A stretch of 64,000 bases of DNA from Christiangramia fulva. Lineage in GTDB: Bacteria > Bacteroidota > Bacteroidia > Flavobacteriales > Flavobacteriaceae. The notes under the pieces are model-generated. The model worked only from the letters and a program-made list of their open reading frames with translations. It did not search any database and had not been told where the DNA came from. Positions 17,684 to 27,461 of the stretch are shown here, piece by piece. Made by a program: the position numbers and the translations under genes. Position 1 is the first letter of the stretch. Each line of letters starts with the position of its first letter. The stretch covers positions 3,472,001 to 3,536,000 of the forward strand of contig NZ_CP028136.1 in the NCBI RefSeq assembly GCF_003024155.1. The letters are read 5' to 3'.

Positions 17684-17896
17684 TTATTGTGTCTGTTCAA
17701 TAGAAGTATCCTTAATACCTGCTAACCTACAAAAAAGGCTTTGTACTGGGTTTACCCTTAAAATTTCTTCAGATTGATTCTCTGTTGTGATTGACTGGCA
17801 GAGTATTTCTCCACCTATGTACCACGCCATTTCCACAATTACAATTGCTGCAAAAATCAGAAGTAAAATTCGTCTTTCTTCTTTTTTTCTGATCAC
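17684..17896 (-). CDS. Small single-helix membrane protein, unknown
   Basis: 70 aa, charged N-terminus (MIRKKEERR), one membrane helix (about 10-30) and a soluble tail with two Cys. No family recognised. It stands alone between the permease terminator and the PRC-barrel gene. Coding potential is plausible but not proven. Confidence 0.45.
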   Translation of the reverse strand: MIRKKEERRILLLIFAAIVIVEMAWYIGGEILCQSITTENQSEEILRVNPVQSLFCRLAGIKDTSIEQTQ

Positions 17897-18101
17897 TGTT
17901 AATTAATCATCAACAACTTTTATCATAAACCTGTATGAGTTCTGTAAAAATTTTTATCCTTAGTAAAATGATGAGTGAATGAGGCCAGGCATCAAGTTTT
18001 GAATGTCTTCTTCTGTCGTCTTTAGGCAGGATTCGATGTGATGGAATGAATTGTTGTAAACTTTAAGAGCATAGATAGAGGAAAGAAATTGAAAACCGAT
18101 C

Positions 18102-18665
18102 CTAACCCTTGTCATGTAAATCACCAAAGAAGTTTTCCTCCCTAAACTCTTCACGGTCATAAAAATTCTCTTCGGTGTACGGAATTTCTTTTGTAGAAGA
18201 ACCAGCAAAGGCTCTTACTGTTTCTTTTTCATCTTCAATTGCCAGGCTTTTAACGTTTGTGAATTCTGGTAAGTTCAATAGTTCTTCTGAAGTAATTTCT
18301 TTTTGTATTATTATCTTTTCTGGCTGTTGATTTATTTCTGCTTTTCCTACAGGAATCAAAATGTTTTTATTCTCTTTTGTATTTCTGCCTTTCTCCAGGG
18401 TCACAACTAAATATCTTATTCTTTTGTGATTTCTGTCGAACAGAAAATCCTTCAGTCTTCCCACTTTACCTCCTGTATTTAAAAGGACTTGCCAACCGTA
18501 AATTCCCGACAGATGATCAGAAATCTTGTAGTCACTCTTCTTAAGCTCTTCTAAATGCTCAAGTGGTGCAGAAATTTCGTTAGGATCTCTTGAGGTACTT
18601 CTTTTTACATCCTGACCAGCCTCATCGTATTTCCATTTTTCTATCATTATTCTGTGTCTCGTCAT
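18102..18665 (-). CDS. PRC-barrel domain protein
   Basis: 187 aa soluble protein with a PRC-barrel domain (about 45-125: GWQVLLNTGGKVGRLKDFLFD followed by RIRYLVVTLEKG). Such domains bind RNA, reaction-centre subunits or other partners and are common in bacterial stress proteins. The start at 18665 could alternatively be the internal Met at position 7 of the protein. It lies after the long stress/metal operon on the same strand, separated by 180 bp. Confidence 0.8.
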   Translation of the reverse strand: MTRHRIMIEKWKYDEAGQDVKRSTSRDPNEISAPLEHLEELKKSDYKISDHLSGIYGWQVLLNTGGKVGRLKDFLFDRNHKRIRYLVVTLEKGRNTKENKNILIPVGKAEINQQPEKIIIQKEITSEELLNLPEFTNVKSLAIEDEKETVRAFAGSSTKEIPYTEENFYDREEFREENFFGDLHDKG

Positions 18666-18847
18666 AGCTTTCTTTTAATCAGGTTCAATTTTTTAATCGC
18701 GCAATCATTTAAAATTAAACATATTGTTTTTGAAAGGAAAAATAGGACTCCTAATGTTATTTTAAAATTTTTAATCATTGAGATACAGACATTTTAGCCG
18801 TAGCAGTTTCTCTGGTATTTAAAATGATCTTCTCTAAGGACTTTTTT

Positions 18848-20992
18848 TTATTTTCCAATCTTTTTCTTTAGTAACTGCGCATTAATTGCGACTATAACTG
18901 TACTCAGGCTCATAAACACGGCTCCAACAGCAGGTCCTAAAATAAATCCTGTGGAATATAACACTCCGGCAGCTAATGGAATGGCAACTACATTATAACC
19001 CGTTGCCCAAATCAGGTTCTGAATCATCTTATCATAAGTAGCTTTTCCAAAGAGGATAAGATTGGCAATATCCTGAGGGTTGCTGTTCACCAGGATGATA
19101 TCGGCAGTTTCTGCGGCCACGTCTGTTCCCGAACCAACGGCAATACCCACATTTGCCTGAGCCAAAGCCGGGGCATCGTTAACCCCGTCACCGGTCATGG
19201 CTACAAATTCTCCCTTACTTTCCAATTCTTTGACAATTTCTACCTTTTGATGGGGTAAGACTTCCGAATAATATCCATCCAGCCCGAGTTTATCACTAAC
19301 TGCTTTAGCGGTCTTCTCGTTATCTCCTGTGGCCATGAACACTTTAATATTATTCTTTTTAAATATCCTGATGGCATCTGCCGATTCCGGTCTAATCTCA
19401 TCGGCAAGTGCTATATACCCTGCTAATACCCCGTCGATCAGTACAAAAACCACGGTTTCGGCTGCATCACTATAGGCATCTTCTGGGATGTTAATGTTTT
19501 CATCTCGCAAGTATCCGGGACTTACTACTTTCACCTCTTTTCCCTCTACAATCGCTTCCACCCCTTTACCTGTAATTGCATTAAAATTTTCGGGCTTAGG
19601 AATAGCGACTTTATCATCTTTTACTTTTTTGATGATCCCAACAGCAATAGGGTGTTCAGAACTCTGTTCCAACGCACTGGCGAGTCGTAAAACCTCTTCT
19701 TTGGAGAATTGATCATTCACAGATTCGATACGGGTGACGCCGAAGTCTCCTTTGGTAAGGGTTCCGGTTTTATCAAAAAGTAAGGCGGTAATTTTTCGGG
19801 ATTCTTCAAAAGCCGTTCTGTTACGAATTAACAACCCATTTTGAGCAGATACTGCTGTAGAAATTGCAACTACAAGTGGAATTGCCAGTCCTAATGCATG
19901 AGGGCAGGCAATGACCATTACGGTGACCATTCTCTCAAGTGCATATACAAAAGGAAAGCCTAAGATCAACCAAACCGCAAGGGTGCCAAAACCGATACCC
20001 AAGGCTATGTAGGTTAACCATTTTGCGGCTCTGTCAGAAAGATTTTGCATCTTGGATTTGGACTTTTGTGCTTCCTCCACCATAGTGATCACTTTATTGA
20101 GGTAACTATCTTTCCCTGTGTGTTCTACTTTAGCCTTTAAAGACCCATTGCCATTAATGGATCCTCCGATTATTTTTTGATCTGTACTTTTCTTTACCGG
20201 TTTTGATTCTCCGGTGAGCATCGATTCATTCAGGTAGCTTTCGCCTTCTACGATTATAGCATCTGCAGGCACCTTTTCACCGGGTTTCACAAGAATTATA
20301 TCTCCTTTTTTTAAAGTATCCAGCTTTACATCTTCAACCTGATCTCCGTTTACCCGATGCGCTTCCGCAGGCATCATACTCACCAAAAGCTGTAAAGCTT
20401 TAGAAGCACCCAAAACAGACTTCATTTCAATCCAGTGCCCTACCAGCATGATAGCTATAAGGGTAGCGAGTTCCCAGAAAAAGTCAACTCCCTCAAGACC
20501 AAAGACTGTAGCAGAACTGTAAAGATAGGCCACTGTAATTGCCATAGAAATAAGGGTCATCATTCCGGGCGCAGCTTTTTTCACTTCGGACCAAAAGCCT
20601 TTTAAAAATGGCCAGCCTCCATAGAAGTAAACAACAGTGGAGAGGGCAAAAAGGATGTACTTATTTCCAGGCAGAAGAAATTCGTACCCAAGAAAATCCT
20701 GGATCATTGGCGACAGGAAGAGGATTGGGATAGTTAGAACAAGAGTTATCCAAAAACGCTTCTTGAAATCTTCAATCATTATTTTGTGGTGGTCATGGCC
20801 TGCATGGCCATGAGCGGGTTCATGATCGCCATGCTTACCCTTGTCATGATCCATCACATCCCGGTCCATCGCCTCATTATGCCCATGTTTCGTTTTTTCG
20901 GTCAGATCATCCTTTAAGTTGGTTTCTTCTTTTCTGGCTTCCCGCTTCGCTTTATTCTTTGACTGCTCCTTGTGTTCGTCGTGATGTTCCAT
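18848..20992 (-). CDS. copB: CopB-type copper/silver P1B ATPase
   Basis: 714 aa inner-membrane heavy-metal ATPase. The N-terminus is very His-rich and has no CxxC HMA domain. The transport-site motif in the sixth helix is CPH (VIACPHALGLAIPL), which defines the P1B-3/CopB group exporting copper or silver. Other motifs: DKTGTLT with phosphorylated D at about 407, SEHP in the nucleotide domain, and TGDGVNDAPAL. Last gene of the same-strand run that begins at 31724, 10 bp after a small cytosolic protein gene, so metal export is tied to the nucleotide and stress genes. Confidence 0.93.
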   Translation of the reverse strand: MEHHDEHKEQSKNKAKREARKEETNLKDDLTEKTKHGHNEAMDRDVMDHDKGKHGDHEPAHGHAGHDHHKIMIEDFKKRFWITLVLTIPILFLSPMIQDFLGYEFLLPGNKYILFALSTVVYFYGGWPFLKGFWSEVKKAAPGMMTLISMAITVAYLYSSATVFGLEGVDFFWELATLIAIMLVGHWIEMKSVLGASKALQLLVSMMPAEAHRVNGDQVEDVKLDTLKKGDIILVKPGEKVPADAIIVEGESYLNESMLTGESKPVKKSTDQKIIGGSINGNGSLKAKVEHTGKDSYLNKVITMVEEAQKSKSKMQNLSDRAAKWLTYIALGIGFGTLAVWLILGFPFVYALERMVTVMVIACPHALGLAIPLVVAISTAVSAQNGLLIRNRTAFEESRKITALLFDKTGTLTKGDFGVTRIESVNDQFSKEEVLRLASALEQSSEHPIAVGIIKKVKDDKVAIPKPENFNAITGKGVEAIVEGKEVKVVSPGYLRDENINIPEDAYSDAAETVVFVLIDGVLAGYIALADEIRPESADAIRIFKKNNIKVFMATGDNEKTAKAVSDKLGLDGYYSEVLPHQKVEIVKELESKGEFVAMTGDGVNDAPALAQANVGIAVGSGTDVAAETADIILVNSNPQDIANLILFGKATYDKMIQNLIWATGYNVVAIPLAAGVLYSTGFILGPAVGAVFMSLSTVIVAINAQLLKKKIGK

Positions 20993-21002
20993 AACCCTGA
21001 AT

Positions 21003-21308
21003 TTACTGATTAATTTGTTTTAGTTTGGTTCTCATTGTTTCCGAAATATTCTCTGAATAGATACCGTATGCATCTACCAAAATCCCCCTGACCCCGTAAC
21101 GGGAAGAGATAGCAAATAATATACTGCTGTCATCTGTACTGCTCATCCCTTCGAATCTATATACTTCATTGACCAAAAAATCCTGTGGGTGTATCTCCAG
21201 CTTTAAAGAGGGGCACTCCAGACAGTGGGTCTTTAGGTTAAAATCGTATTTGTAACCTCTGGCCTGGAGGCCATTCACAGCTTCTGAAAGGGTGTCGTAA
21301 TTGTTCAT
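21003..21308 (-). CDS. Small protein of the family often labelled phosphoribosylpyrophosphate synthetase (function unknown)
   Basis: 101 aa soluble protein (MNNYDTLSEAVNGLQARGYKYDFNL...). Homologues in Bacteroidetes are often named PRPP synthetase, but the sequence has no PRPP-binding motif and is far too short, so the name probably came from the neighbouring real enzyme. Two Cys (HCLECP) may bind metal or be redox-active. Packed between an exported protein gene and the CopB ATPase gene. Confidence 0.75.
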   Translation of the reverse strand: MNNYDTLSEAVNGLQARGYKYDFNLKTHCLECPSLKLEIHPQDFLVNEVYRFEGMSSTDDSSILFAISSRYGVRGILVDAYGIYSENISETMRTKLKQINQ

Positions 21309-21315
21309 TTTCGTT

Positions 21316-21960
21316 TTATTTATAAGTCATTGTAAAATAACTGTTGTCTTCTTCGGTAAATTTTTGAAAGTTCAATAGACCTTGTGCATTTAATTTCTCG
21401 TTAACAGTATAATTGAGTTGCTTAATGCGAATCCCCCACGCATAGGCCTTAATATTGATCTTTGAAGTAATAATGTTTTTGTTTTCGTTTAACTTTCGGT
21501 CATAAATCTTTATAATGCTTTTGGAACCAAAAAAATTCAACAGCCCTGAATCAAAAGTCATTTCCAATTCTATATCTTGAAGATTGTCCAAATCGTAGAG
21601 CTCCTTAAATTTTTCAGAGGTGGTATTGATTTCGGTCTCCTTTGAATTTGGATTCGAGAATGGAAAAGCCATTACCATTACACTTGCTTCATCAGGCTTA
21701 CAGCGATAGGTTGTAGTGTATTTGTCGGTCAATTTTTTGTCTTTATCAAACAGCTCAGTAACTACCTCAATTTCATAGGATCCATTTTTCTTTATTGTTT
21801 CCTCAGCTTTAAAAGTTTGTTTGTTCAGAAAACCACCTTTTTCATCAAAATTTTCCCGAACGATAACTCTGCCCGAAATCTGTCCAATAAGCATTTCAGT
21901 TTGTCCATTCATTGTGATGCTGAATAAGATAAATAATACTATAAATCCTTGTTTTCTCAT
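21316..21960 (-). CDS. Exported protein, DUF3108/TapB-like
   Basis: 214 aa with a signal peptide (1-19, MNGQ) and a mostly beta-strand body resembling the DUF3108/TapB group of periplasmic beta-sheet proteins. The start codon overlaps the end of the PRPP synthetase gene by 4 bp, so it is translationally coupled. Function unknown. Confidence 0.7.
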   Translation of the reverse strand: MRKQGFIVLFILFSITMNGQTEMLIGQISGRVIVRENFDEKGGFLNKQTFKAEETIKKNGSYEIEVVTELFDKDKKLTDKYTTTYRCKPDEASVMVMAFPFSNPNSKETEINTTSEKFKELYDLDNLQDIELEMTFDSGLLNFFGSKSIIKIYDRKLNENKNIITSKINIKAYAWGIRIKQLNYTVNEKLNAQGLLNFQKFTEEDNSYFTMTYK

Positions 21961-22850
21961 ATCTGGTGCATTAATTTTTTCACCTCTTTTGCCATAATAT
22001 CACTTAAATCTATTCCATTTGAAGGATGCGGGATGGTATGGCAAGTCACTATTTTTTCCACCCCGGAACCCAATAAATCTTTATAGGAATTTCCTGAAAA
22101 AACGGCGTGAATGCCTACGCAGATAGGTGGTTTCATTCCTGCTTTTTTCAAATGTTGTACGGTTTCAATCATTGTTCGGGCTGTGGAAATAATATCATCA
22201 ACCAAAATAGGTGTAGCATCTTTGTATTTATCCACATCTGGAACAGAGACCTCTACATCACGGTCACCGTGGCGCATCTTTTGTAATACTATAAATGGTG
22301 CTCCAGCATTTTTGGCGACTTTGGAAACCCATTGTTCGCTTTCCGAATCAGGTCCGATAAGTACCGGGTTTTTGATGTTTTCCTTGATCCATTCTGAAAT
22401 GGCATCGGCTGCGTGAATCACTTTATTAGGTATTTGATATACTTCTCCCAAAGAACTAATTCTATGTAAGTGAGGGTCAACTGTGGTAATGCTATCGGCA
22501 AAGCCTGAAATCAATTTTCCAAAAAAACCGGAAGTAACGCCTTCACCTTCATTAAAAACTTTGTCCTGGCGCATATACGCCAAATAAGGTGCTACCAAAC
22601 AGGTACACATTGCTCCCAATGATTTGGCTGTGTGGCTTAAAAAATATAGAGGCAACAGTTTCTCGTCCGGTTCGTGCAAGGTGCATACTAGTACCACACA
22701 TTTTTCTTTAACATCAGATAATATACGCGTGTACGACTCCCCGTCAGGGAATTTACGCACGTTGGCTTTCCCTATTTCAGCATCCATTTTTTTTGCTAAA
22801 AGTTCTGTAAGTATTTCATTTCCGGGAAGGCTAAATAATATTGTTTTCAT
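21957..22850 (-). CDS. Ribose-phosphate pyrophosphokinase (PRPP synthetase)-like
   Basis: 297 aa cytosolic enzyme of the PRPP synthetase family, which transfers pyrophosphate from ATP to ribose 5-phosphate. Visible parts: FPDGES near the N-terminus, the ATP/metal region VDPHLHR, the flexible-loop region KMRHGDRDVEVS and the PRPP loop VDDIISTARTM, which differs from the housekeeping DDMIDTGGT. It is divergent and shorter than the usual 310-320 aa, so it is probably an accessory paralogue. It lies 7 bp downstream of the AMP phosphorylase-like gene, which suggests a shared nucleotide-recycling role. Confidence 0.87.
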   Translation of the reverse strand: MKTILFSLPGNEILTELLAKKMDAEIGKANVRKFPDGESYTRILSDVKEKCVVLVCTLHEPDEKLLPLYFLSHTAKSLGAMCTCLVAPYLAYMRQDKVFNEGEGVTSGFFGKLISGFADSITTVDPHLHRISSLGEVYQIPNKVIHAADAISEWIKENIKNPVLIGPDSESEQWVSKVAKNAGAPFIVLQKMRHGDRDVEVSVPDVDKYKDATPILVDDIISTARTMIETVQHLKKAGMKPPICVGIHAVFSGNSYKDLLGSGVEKIVTCHTIPHPSNGIDLSDIMAKEVKKLMHQI

Positions 22851-22857
22851 AGCACGT

Positions 22858-24360
22858 TTAAATTATGGTTATGATGTCGTTATGGTTATTTTTATATTCC
22901 AATGCATAGTTAAGTTCGCCTTTGGATTCAGCATATAAAGTATATAGCAATTGATTCTTTTCTATTTGTTCTCCCAAATGGATGTTTAATAGAATTCCTG
23001 CCGAAATAGATTGAGGTGCTCCTGAAAGCTTTGCGAGCTTTGCGATTTTTCGGTTATCAATTCTTTTTAAAATTCCGGATCTTTCGGCTGTAATTTCAAT
23101 TTTATGAGGTGCTAAAACTGGTTTTGAAAAGCGACCTTGTGCTTTACAAATGGCGATAAACTTTTCATATGCTTTTCCAGATTTGAGAATTTGACGTGCT
23201 GTTTCCAGTCCCAATCCTTTTTCTTCTTTTCCAGAAAGCTCAAATAGTTCAGCGGCTAAAAGCAATGCTCTTTCTGTTAGGTCTTTAGGTGCATCAGCTT
23301 CATTTTTCAAAACTTTTAATATATCAATAGCTTCTAACGTGGGACCGATTCCCCTTCCAACAGGCTGCGTGCCATCAGTAACCACAGCTTTTACCTTCAA
23401 CCCAACAGCAGTGCCAACGGTTTCCATATGATTTTTTAATTTTAGAGCCATTTCAGTACTGCGAACCTTGGCGGTTTCACCACTTGGAATATCAATGACA
23501 ACGTGAGTGGATCCTGCTGCAGCCTTTTTAGAAAGTACAGAAGCTATAAGCTGACCTTCACTATCGATATCCAAAGCTTTTTCAATTTTAATGAGCACAT
23601 CGTCGGCAGGACTTAATTGCGCTGTACCTCCCCAGACAAAACATCCTCCTTCTTTTTCGACTACAGCTTTTATTTCTTTGGAAGAGAGCGTTACATTGGT
23701 CAATACTTCCATTGTATCTGCTGTACCAGCTGGTGAAGTGATGGCACGTGACGAAGTTTTAGGCATTGTAAGTCCATAAGCGGCAACAATAGCTACTACC
23801 AATGGGGTTGTTCTATTGCCTGGTAAACCACCAATACAATGTTTATCGACCACAATATCTTTACTCCAATCCAATTGTTTTCCTGAAGCTATCATCGCTT
23901 TAGTAAGGTCTGCTATCTCATCAATATCCATTCGGTCGCCCGCACAGGCTGTAATAAATGCCGATAGGTGAATGTTAGAATAATTGCCTTCTACGATATC
24001 GTTGATGATGTTGTTATAGGCTTTAAAATCCAGTTTTTGATTATAGATTTTAGCTCTTACGTGGCTTAACGATTCAATAGGCTCCAAATGGGAAACATAC
24101 AGCATTTCATTTTGGGAAACATTCAGTTTTTTTGCTGCAGCATCCGAAAGGCCTATTTCATTTGGTAAAAGAAGGCCGGAACTCAAAACGTTAAGGCTTG
24201 CGACGATTGAGGTGGTTGCATTTGATATCCTGATCCTTGTTAGTGCTACAAACCCTTCAGAACTACAGACGTGGCAATCCTCACGCATATACACTACATA
24301 TTCGTTTTGGGTGTAAATCCCGAGATGTTTGTATTTTAGTATGTTTGAGTGTGGGTCCAT
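22858..24360 (-). CDS. Thymidine/AMP phosphorylase family protein
   Basis: 500 aa, the length of the archaeal-type NMP phosphorylases (about 500) rather than bacterial DeoA (about 440). It has the extra N-terminal domain (about 1-85). Family signature SSRAITSPAGTADTMEVL lies near residues 200-217, preceded by the phosphate-binding KHCIGGLPGNRTTP. Such enzymes split AMP, CMP or UMP with phosphate to a base and ribose 1,5-bisphosphate. The gene is followed by a PRPP synthetase-like gene. No R15P isomerase or RuBisCO is in the window, so the fate of the product is open. Confidence 0.87.
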   Translation of the reverse strand: MDPHSNILKYKHLGIYTQNEYVVYMREDCHVCSSEGFVALTRIRISNATTSIVASLNVLSSGLLLPNEIGLSDAAAKKLNVSQNEMLYVSHLEPIESLSHVRAKIYNQKLDFKAYNNIINDIVEGNYSNIHLSAFITACAGDRMDIDEIADLTKAMIASGKQLDWSKDIVVDKHCIGGLPGNRTTPLVVAIVAAYGLTMPKTSSRAITSPAGTADTMEVLTNVTLSSKEIKAVVEKEGGCFVWGGTAQLSPADDVLIKIEKALDIDSEGQLIASVLSKKAAAGSTHVVIDIPSGETAKVRSTEMALKLKNHMETVGTAVGLKVKAVVTDGTQPVGRGIGPTLEAIDILKVLKNEADAPKDLTERALLLAAELFELSGKEEKGLGLETARQILKSGKAYEKFIAICKAQGRFSKPVLAPHKIEITAERSGILKRIDNRKIAKLAKLSGAPQSISAGILLNIHLGEQIEKNQLLYTLYAESKGELNYALEYKNNHNDIITII

Positions 24361-24381
24361 TATTTTATTGATTGCTGGGAT

Positions 24382-25758
24382 TTATTCTATTTCTTCGATG
24401 GTGTATAATTGCGGAATTTCTGTATTCCATCCATAGGTTTCCTTGATACCTTTTTGTAATGCTTCTGCACTTTCTTTTTCACCGTGGACAATGAATATAC
24501 GTTCGGGCTTATTTTTAATGTCGCCCATCCATTCTATAAGTTCTGCGTGGTCTCCGTGTGCCGAGAGACCTTCAATTTCAGCGACCTGCATATTGAAAGG
24601 CACCCATATTCCATAGACTTTTAGTTCTTTCTCACCTTCCAACAGCTTTCTACCACGTGTGCCTTCAGCTTGATAGCCTACAAAAAGCAAGGTGTTATTC
24701 GGATTTTGTGCCTGTGTTTCAAGATAGTTGAGCATTCTTCCACCTGTGAGCATTCCACTCCCTGCAATTACAATTTTTGGTTTGTTATCAGTTCGTAATT
24801 CCATTGTTTCACGATAACTACTTACTACTGTAAAGTGCGAACACATTTCATCGCATTCATTCTCTTCCAATCTGTGCCAATCACGAGTTCTATGAAACAG
24901 TTCTAATACGTTGGCACCCATTGGGCTATCCATAATCATTTGAACTTTAGGGATTTTGTTCTCCTTGAGTAATTTCCAAAAGATAAGCATCATTAGTTGG
25001 GCACGCTCTACCGAAAAACTGGGAATAAATAAGCTGCCACCTCTATTGATGGTATCGTTGATTAATTTTTCAATTTTTGGAAGCGCTTCTACTTCATCAG
25101 GATGAAACCTTCCTCCGTAAGTGGACTCAACGAAAAGTATATCCGCTTTTTTTGGTTTAAGGGGTGGATAGAGCAATAAATCATTGGTTCTACCAATGTC
25201 TCCAGAGAAGACAAAGCGTTTTCTATAAATATCCAACTCAATATAAGTTGCACCCAGAATATGCCCGCTGTACTGGAAGCGAGCCCTGATACCATCAAAT
25301 AACGTAATCCATTGTGCTTGTGGAATGCCCTTGAAATGCGGAATGGTTTTTTCTACATCCTTTAAATCGTAAAGCGGTTCCGCAGGATTATGTTTGGAAT
25401 AACCTTCTTTGTTGGCACGTTCGGCTTCCTGTTCCTGAATTTTTGCACTATCATTCAAAATGATTTTTGCAATGTCCAAAGTAGGATTCGTACCATAAAT
25501 GGGACCATTGAAGCCTTGTTTTACCAATCTGGGTAGATATCCTGTGTGGTCCATATGACCGTGTGTGAGCAATACCATATCAATTTCTGAAACTTCAAAT
25601 GGTGGATACTCCCAGTTTTTAAGGCGTAATTCCTTCAAACCTTGAAAAAGGCCACAGTCTATGAGTATCTTTCTCTCTCCCGTATTCACTAAATATTTTG
25701 AGCCGGTTACTGTACCTGCCGCCCCTAAAAAGTGGATGTTTATTTGATTAGTTTTCAT
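24382..25758 (-). CDS. MBL-fold beta-CASP RNase-like hydrolase
   Basis: About 458 aa from the ATG at 25758 (FLGAAGTVTGSKYL follows at once, as in the family; an in-frame ATG at 25785 would overlap the upstream gene). Metallo-beta-lactamase domain with the zinc motif HGHMDH, a beta-CASP insert (about 210-370) and the RNA-specificity tail with GLSAHGDHAEL. Relatives are endo/exoribonucleases of the CPSF/YSH1 type. Its place in front of an AMP phosphorylase-like gene fits a path from RNA to nucleotides to ribose phosphates, which is inference. Confidence 0.9.
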   Translation of the reverse strand: MKTNQINIHFLGAAGTVTGSKYLVNTGERKILIDCGLFQGLKELRLKNWEYPPFEVSEIDMVLLTHGHMDHTGYLPRLVKQGFNGPIYGTNPTLDIAKIILNDSAKIQEQEAERANKEGYSKHNPAEPLYDLKDVEKTIPHFKGIPQAQWITLFDGIRARFQYSGHILGATYIELDIYRKRFVFSGDIGRTNDLLLYPPLKPKKADILFVESTYGGRFHPDEVEALPKIEKLINDTINRGGSLFIPSFSVERAQLMMLIFWKLLKENKIPKVQMIMDSPMGANVLELFHRTRDWHRLEENECDEMCSHFTVVSSYRETMELRTDNKPKIVIAGSGMLTGGRMLNYLETQAQNPNNTLLFVGYQAEGTRGRKLLEGEKELKVYGIWVPFNMQVAEIEGLSAHGDHAELIEWMGDIKNKPERIFIVHGEKESAEALQKGIKETYGWNTEIPQLYTIEEIE

Positions 25759-25772
25759 TGGTTGTTGTAGGA

Positions 25773-26612
25773 TTAGATTTTGCATAGTTCAAGTGAATCT
25801 TCCAGAATTCTTTTGTGTCGGGAGTTGGGAATTCCTACTTTATCTAGTAATTCGGGATTTTCGTGAAGCTCTTTGCAGAGCACGATACCTTCATCTAATA
25901 ATTTTGTTTTTTCAGCTTTGGTAAGGGTTGTTAATGCTGTTAATGGATGCAGGCCAGATTGGTCTATTCTATCTTTAAGGCCATTTCCTCTTGGATAATC
26001 CCAACTGGTCATCAGTAATCCAACACATTTTCCGTACTGAATGGCATCGGTTGTGAAACGCGTGTTGGTGTACACCCCACCTTTGTGAAGTTTAGCCCTG
26101 TGACCTTTTTGGTTTTCCCATTGCTTTTCCACGTCCAAAAAACGGGAATGGATATACAACGGGATTTTCACGTTGCAAAACCTGCCTTGGTCGCTATGGT
26201 ATTTACATTCAATCATATAGTGTTTGTCGCCTTTTTGGGCGATAACATCAACTTCGTGCTGTACACAATTACCTTGAACAATAACTCCCACATTTGCGCT
26301 AAAGCCTTCCATCTCCAAAATCTTACCAACAAATTTTTCAAAGGGAAATCCTGATGGCCCTAATTCCATAATGGCATTTTTGAGCTTGTATTTTGAAGCA
26401 TTTACCCTTGCTTTATTCTTAAGAATTTTAAATGCCATCTGATAGATCGTTTTTGTGGTAATTCCATCATAAAGCTGGCTTTCAACTTGTTCAAGTATTT
26501 GCTGAATTAAACTATCGCTTGCCTGAGACCGTTTCAGGGAATTGATGAGTTTGTCAATACGGAACTCCTCATACTCACCCGAAGACTTTTGAACCATGAC
26601 TGATTTTTTCAT
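25773..26612 (-). CDS. ATP-cone domain protein with PD-(D/E)XK nuclease-like domain
   Basis: 279 aa. Residues about 1-90 form an ATP-cone, the nucleotide-sensing module of ribonucleotide reductases and NrdR. Residues about 105-200 have the restriction-endonuclease-like pattern HEVDVIAQ...YMIECKYH, giving an acidic residue followed by ExK as in PD-(D/E)XK (Mrr-type) nucleases. This suggests a nucleic-acid-cleaving domain gated by ATP/dATP level. Three bases separate it from the universal stress gene upstream. Confidence 0.82.
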   Translation of the reverse strand: MKKSVMVQKSSGEYEEFRIDKLINSLKRSQASDSLIQQILEQVESQLYDGITTKTIYQMAFKILKNKARVNASKYKLKNAIMELGPSGFPFEKFVGKILEMEGFSANVGVIVQGNCVQHEVDVIAQKGDKHYMIECKYHSDQGRFCNVKIPLYIHSRFLDVEKQWENQKGHRAKLHKGGVYTNTRFTTDAIQYGKCVGLLMTSWDYPRGNGLKDRIDQSGLHPLTALTTLTKAEKTKLLDEGIVLCKELHENPELLDKVGIPNSRHKRILEDSLELCKI

Positions 26613-26614
26613 AG

Positions 26615-27445
26615 TTACATTTTTATAGTCATTACAGGCAATTCAGAATGGTTGGTTATCTTTTCAACAGTGCTACTGGAGAAGAGGCTTAGAAATCCCG
26701 TACGTCCGTGAGTACACATAGCAATAAGATCCACATTCTTGTATGCCAGAAAATCATTTATGCCTTCCTCTACACCCGATTCGTTATAGACATTCATTGT
26801 GTAAGCGGTGAACCCTGGAAAATTTTTAAGAAAATCTTTAATAGGTTGCAGACCCTGCTCAATACTATTAAAATCGGTTATAGTATTTACCTTTAATAAA
26901 TGGACGCGGGCATCACATTTTTCAGCAAGTGATTTTACGTGTTGAAATTCTTCTGTCACATCTTCTTTAAAATCTGAGACAAATAAAATATCTTTAAAAG
27001 GAAAAGAAACTTCCTTATCTTTGACTACGATGACAGGCACCTCGGCTTTTCTCACTATTTCTTCCACGTTGCTTCCAAGTAATTCACGAATTCCTCCTTT
27101 TGTGCCACTACTACCGGTAACTATAAAGTCGTGTTCAAAATGACCGCAGTGGCTTAGTATGTTGTTGATCTCACCATTAAATTCCAAAAAGGTCCTGCAT
27201 TTGAGTCCTTGTCCCTCTGCTTTTTTTTCTAACTCTCTCAAATCGGCTTTTGCACTGCCAATCTCTAATTTTGTTTCAGGATATCGATCTTCCTTCTGTT
27301 TGTCCAGTCGAACCCAGTCTACGGGAGTTTTAATCAAATGGAAGAAATGGATTTCCGAGTTATAAAATTCGGCCATTTTGAGCCCCAGCTCCTCTGCTTT
27401 TCGACAATTTTCAGAAAAATTGGTAGGTACGAGTATATTGTTCAT
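26615..27445 (-). CDS. Universal stress protein, tandem UspA domains
   Basis: 276 aa with two UspA folds (about 1-140 and 150-276). The first has the ATP-binding signature GSSGTKGGIRELLGSNVEE and the second a related CTHGRTGFLSLFSSSTVE. Expected to be a cytosolic stress protein that binds ATP or AMP. Packed in the operon between the PII-like and ATP-cone genes, so three adjacent products are probable nucleotide sensors. Confidence 0.9.
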   Translation of the reverse strand: MNNILVPTNFSENCRKAEELGLKMAEFYNSEIHFFHLIKTPVDWVRLDKQKEDRYPETKLEIGSAKADLRELEKKAEGQGLKCRTFLEFNGEINNILSHCGHFEHDFIVTGSSGTKGGIRELLGSNVEEIVRKAEVPVIVVKDKEVSFPFKDILFVSDFKEDVTEEFQHVKSLAEKCDARVHLLKVNTITDFNSIEQGLQPIKDFLKNFPGFTAYTMNVYNESGVEEGINDFLAYKNVDLIAMCTHGRTGFLSLFSSSTVEKITNHSELPVMTIKM

Positions 27446-27461
27446 AATTTCACATTATTAG

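Noticed and set aside
21003..21308. Label phosphoribosylpyrophosphate synthetase for the 101-aa protein
   Set aside because: No PRPP loop and far too short; the name is likely carried over from the neighbour.
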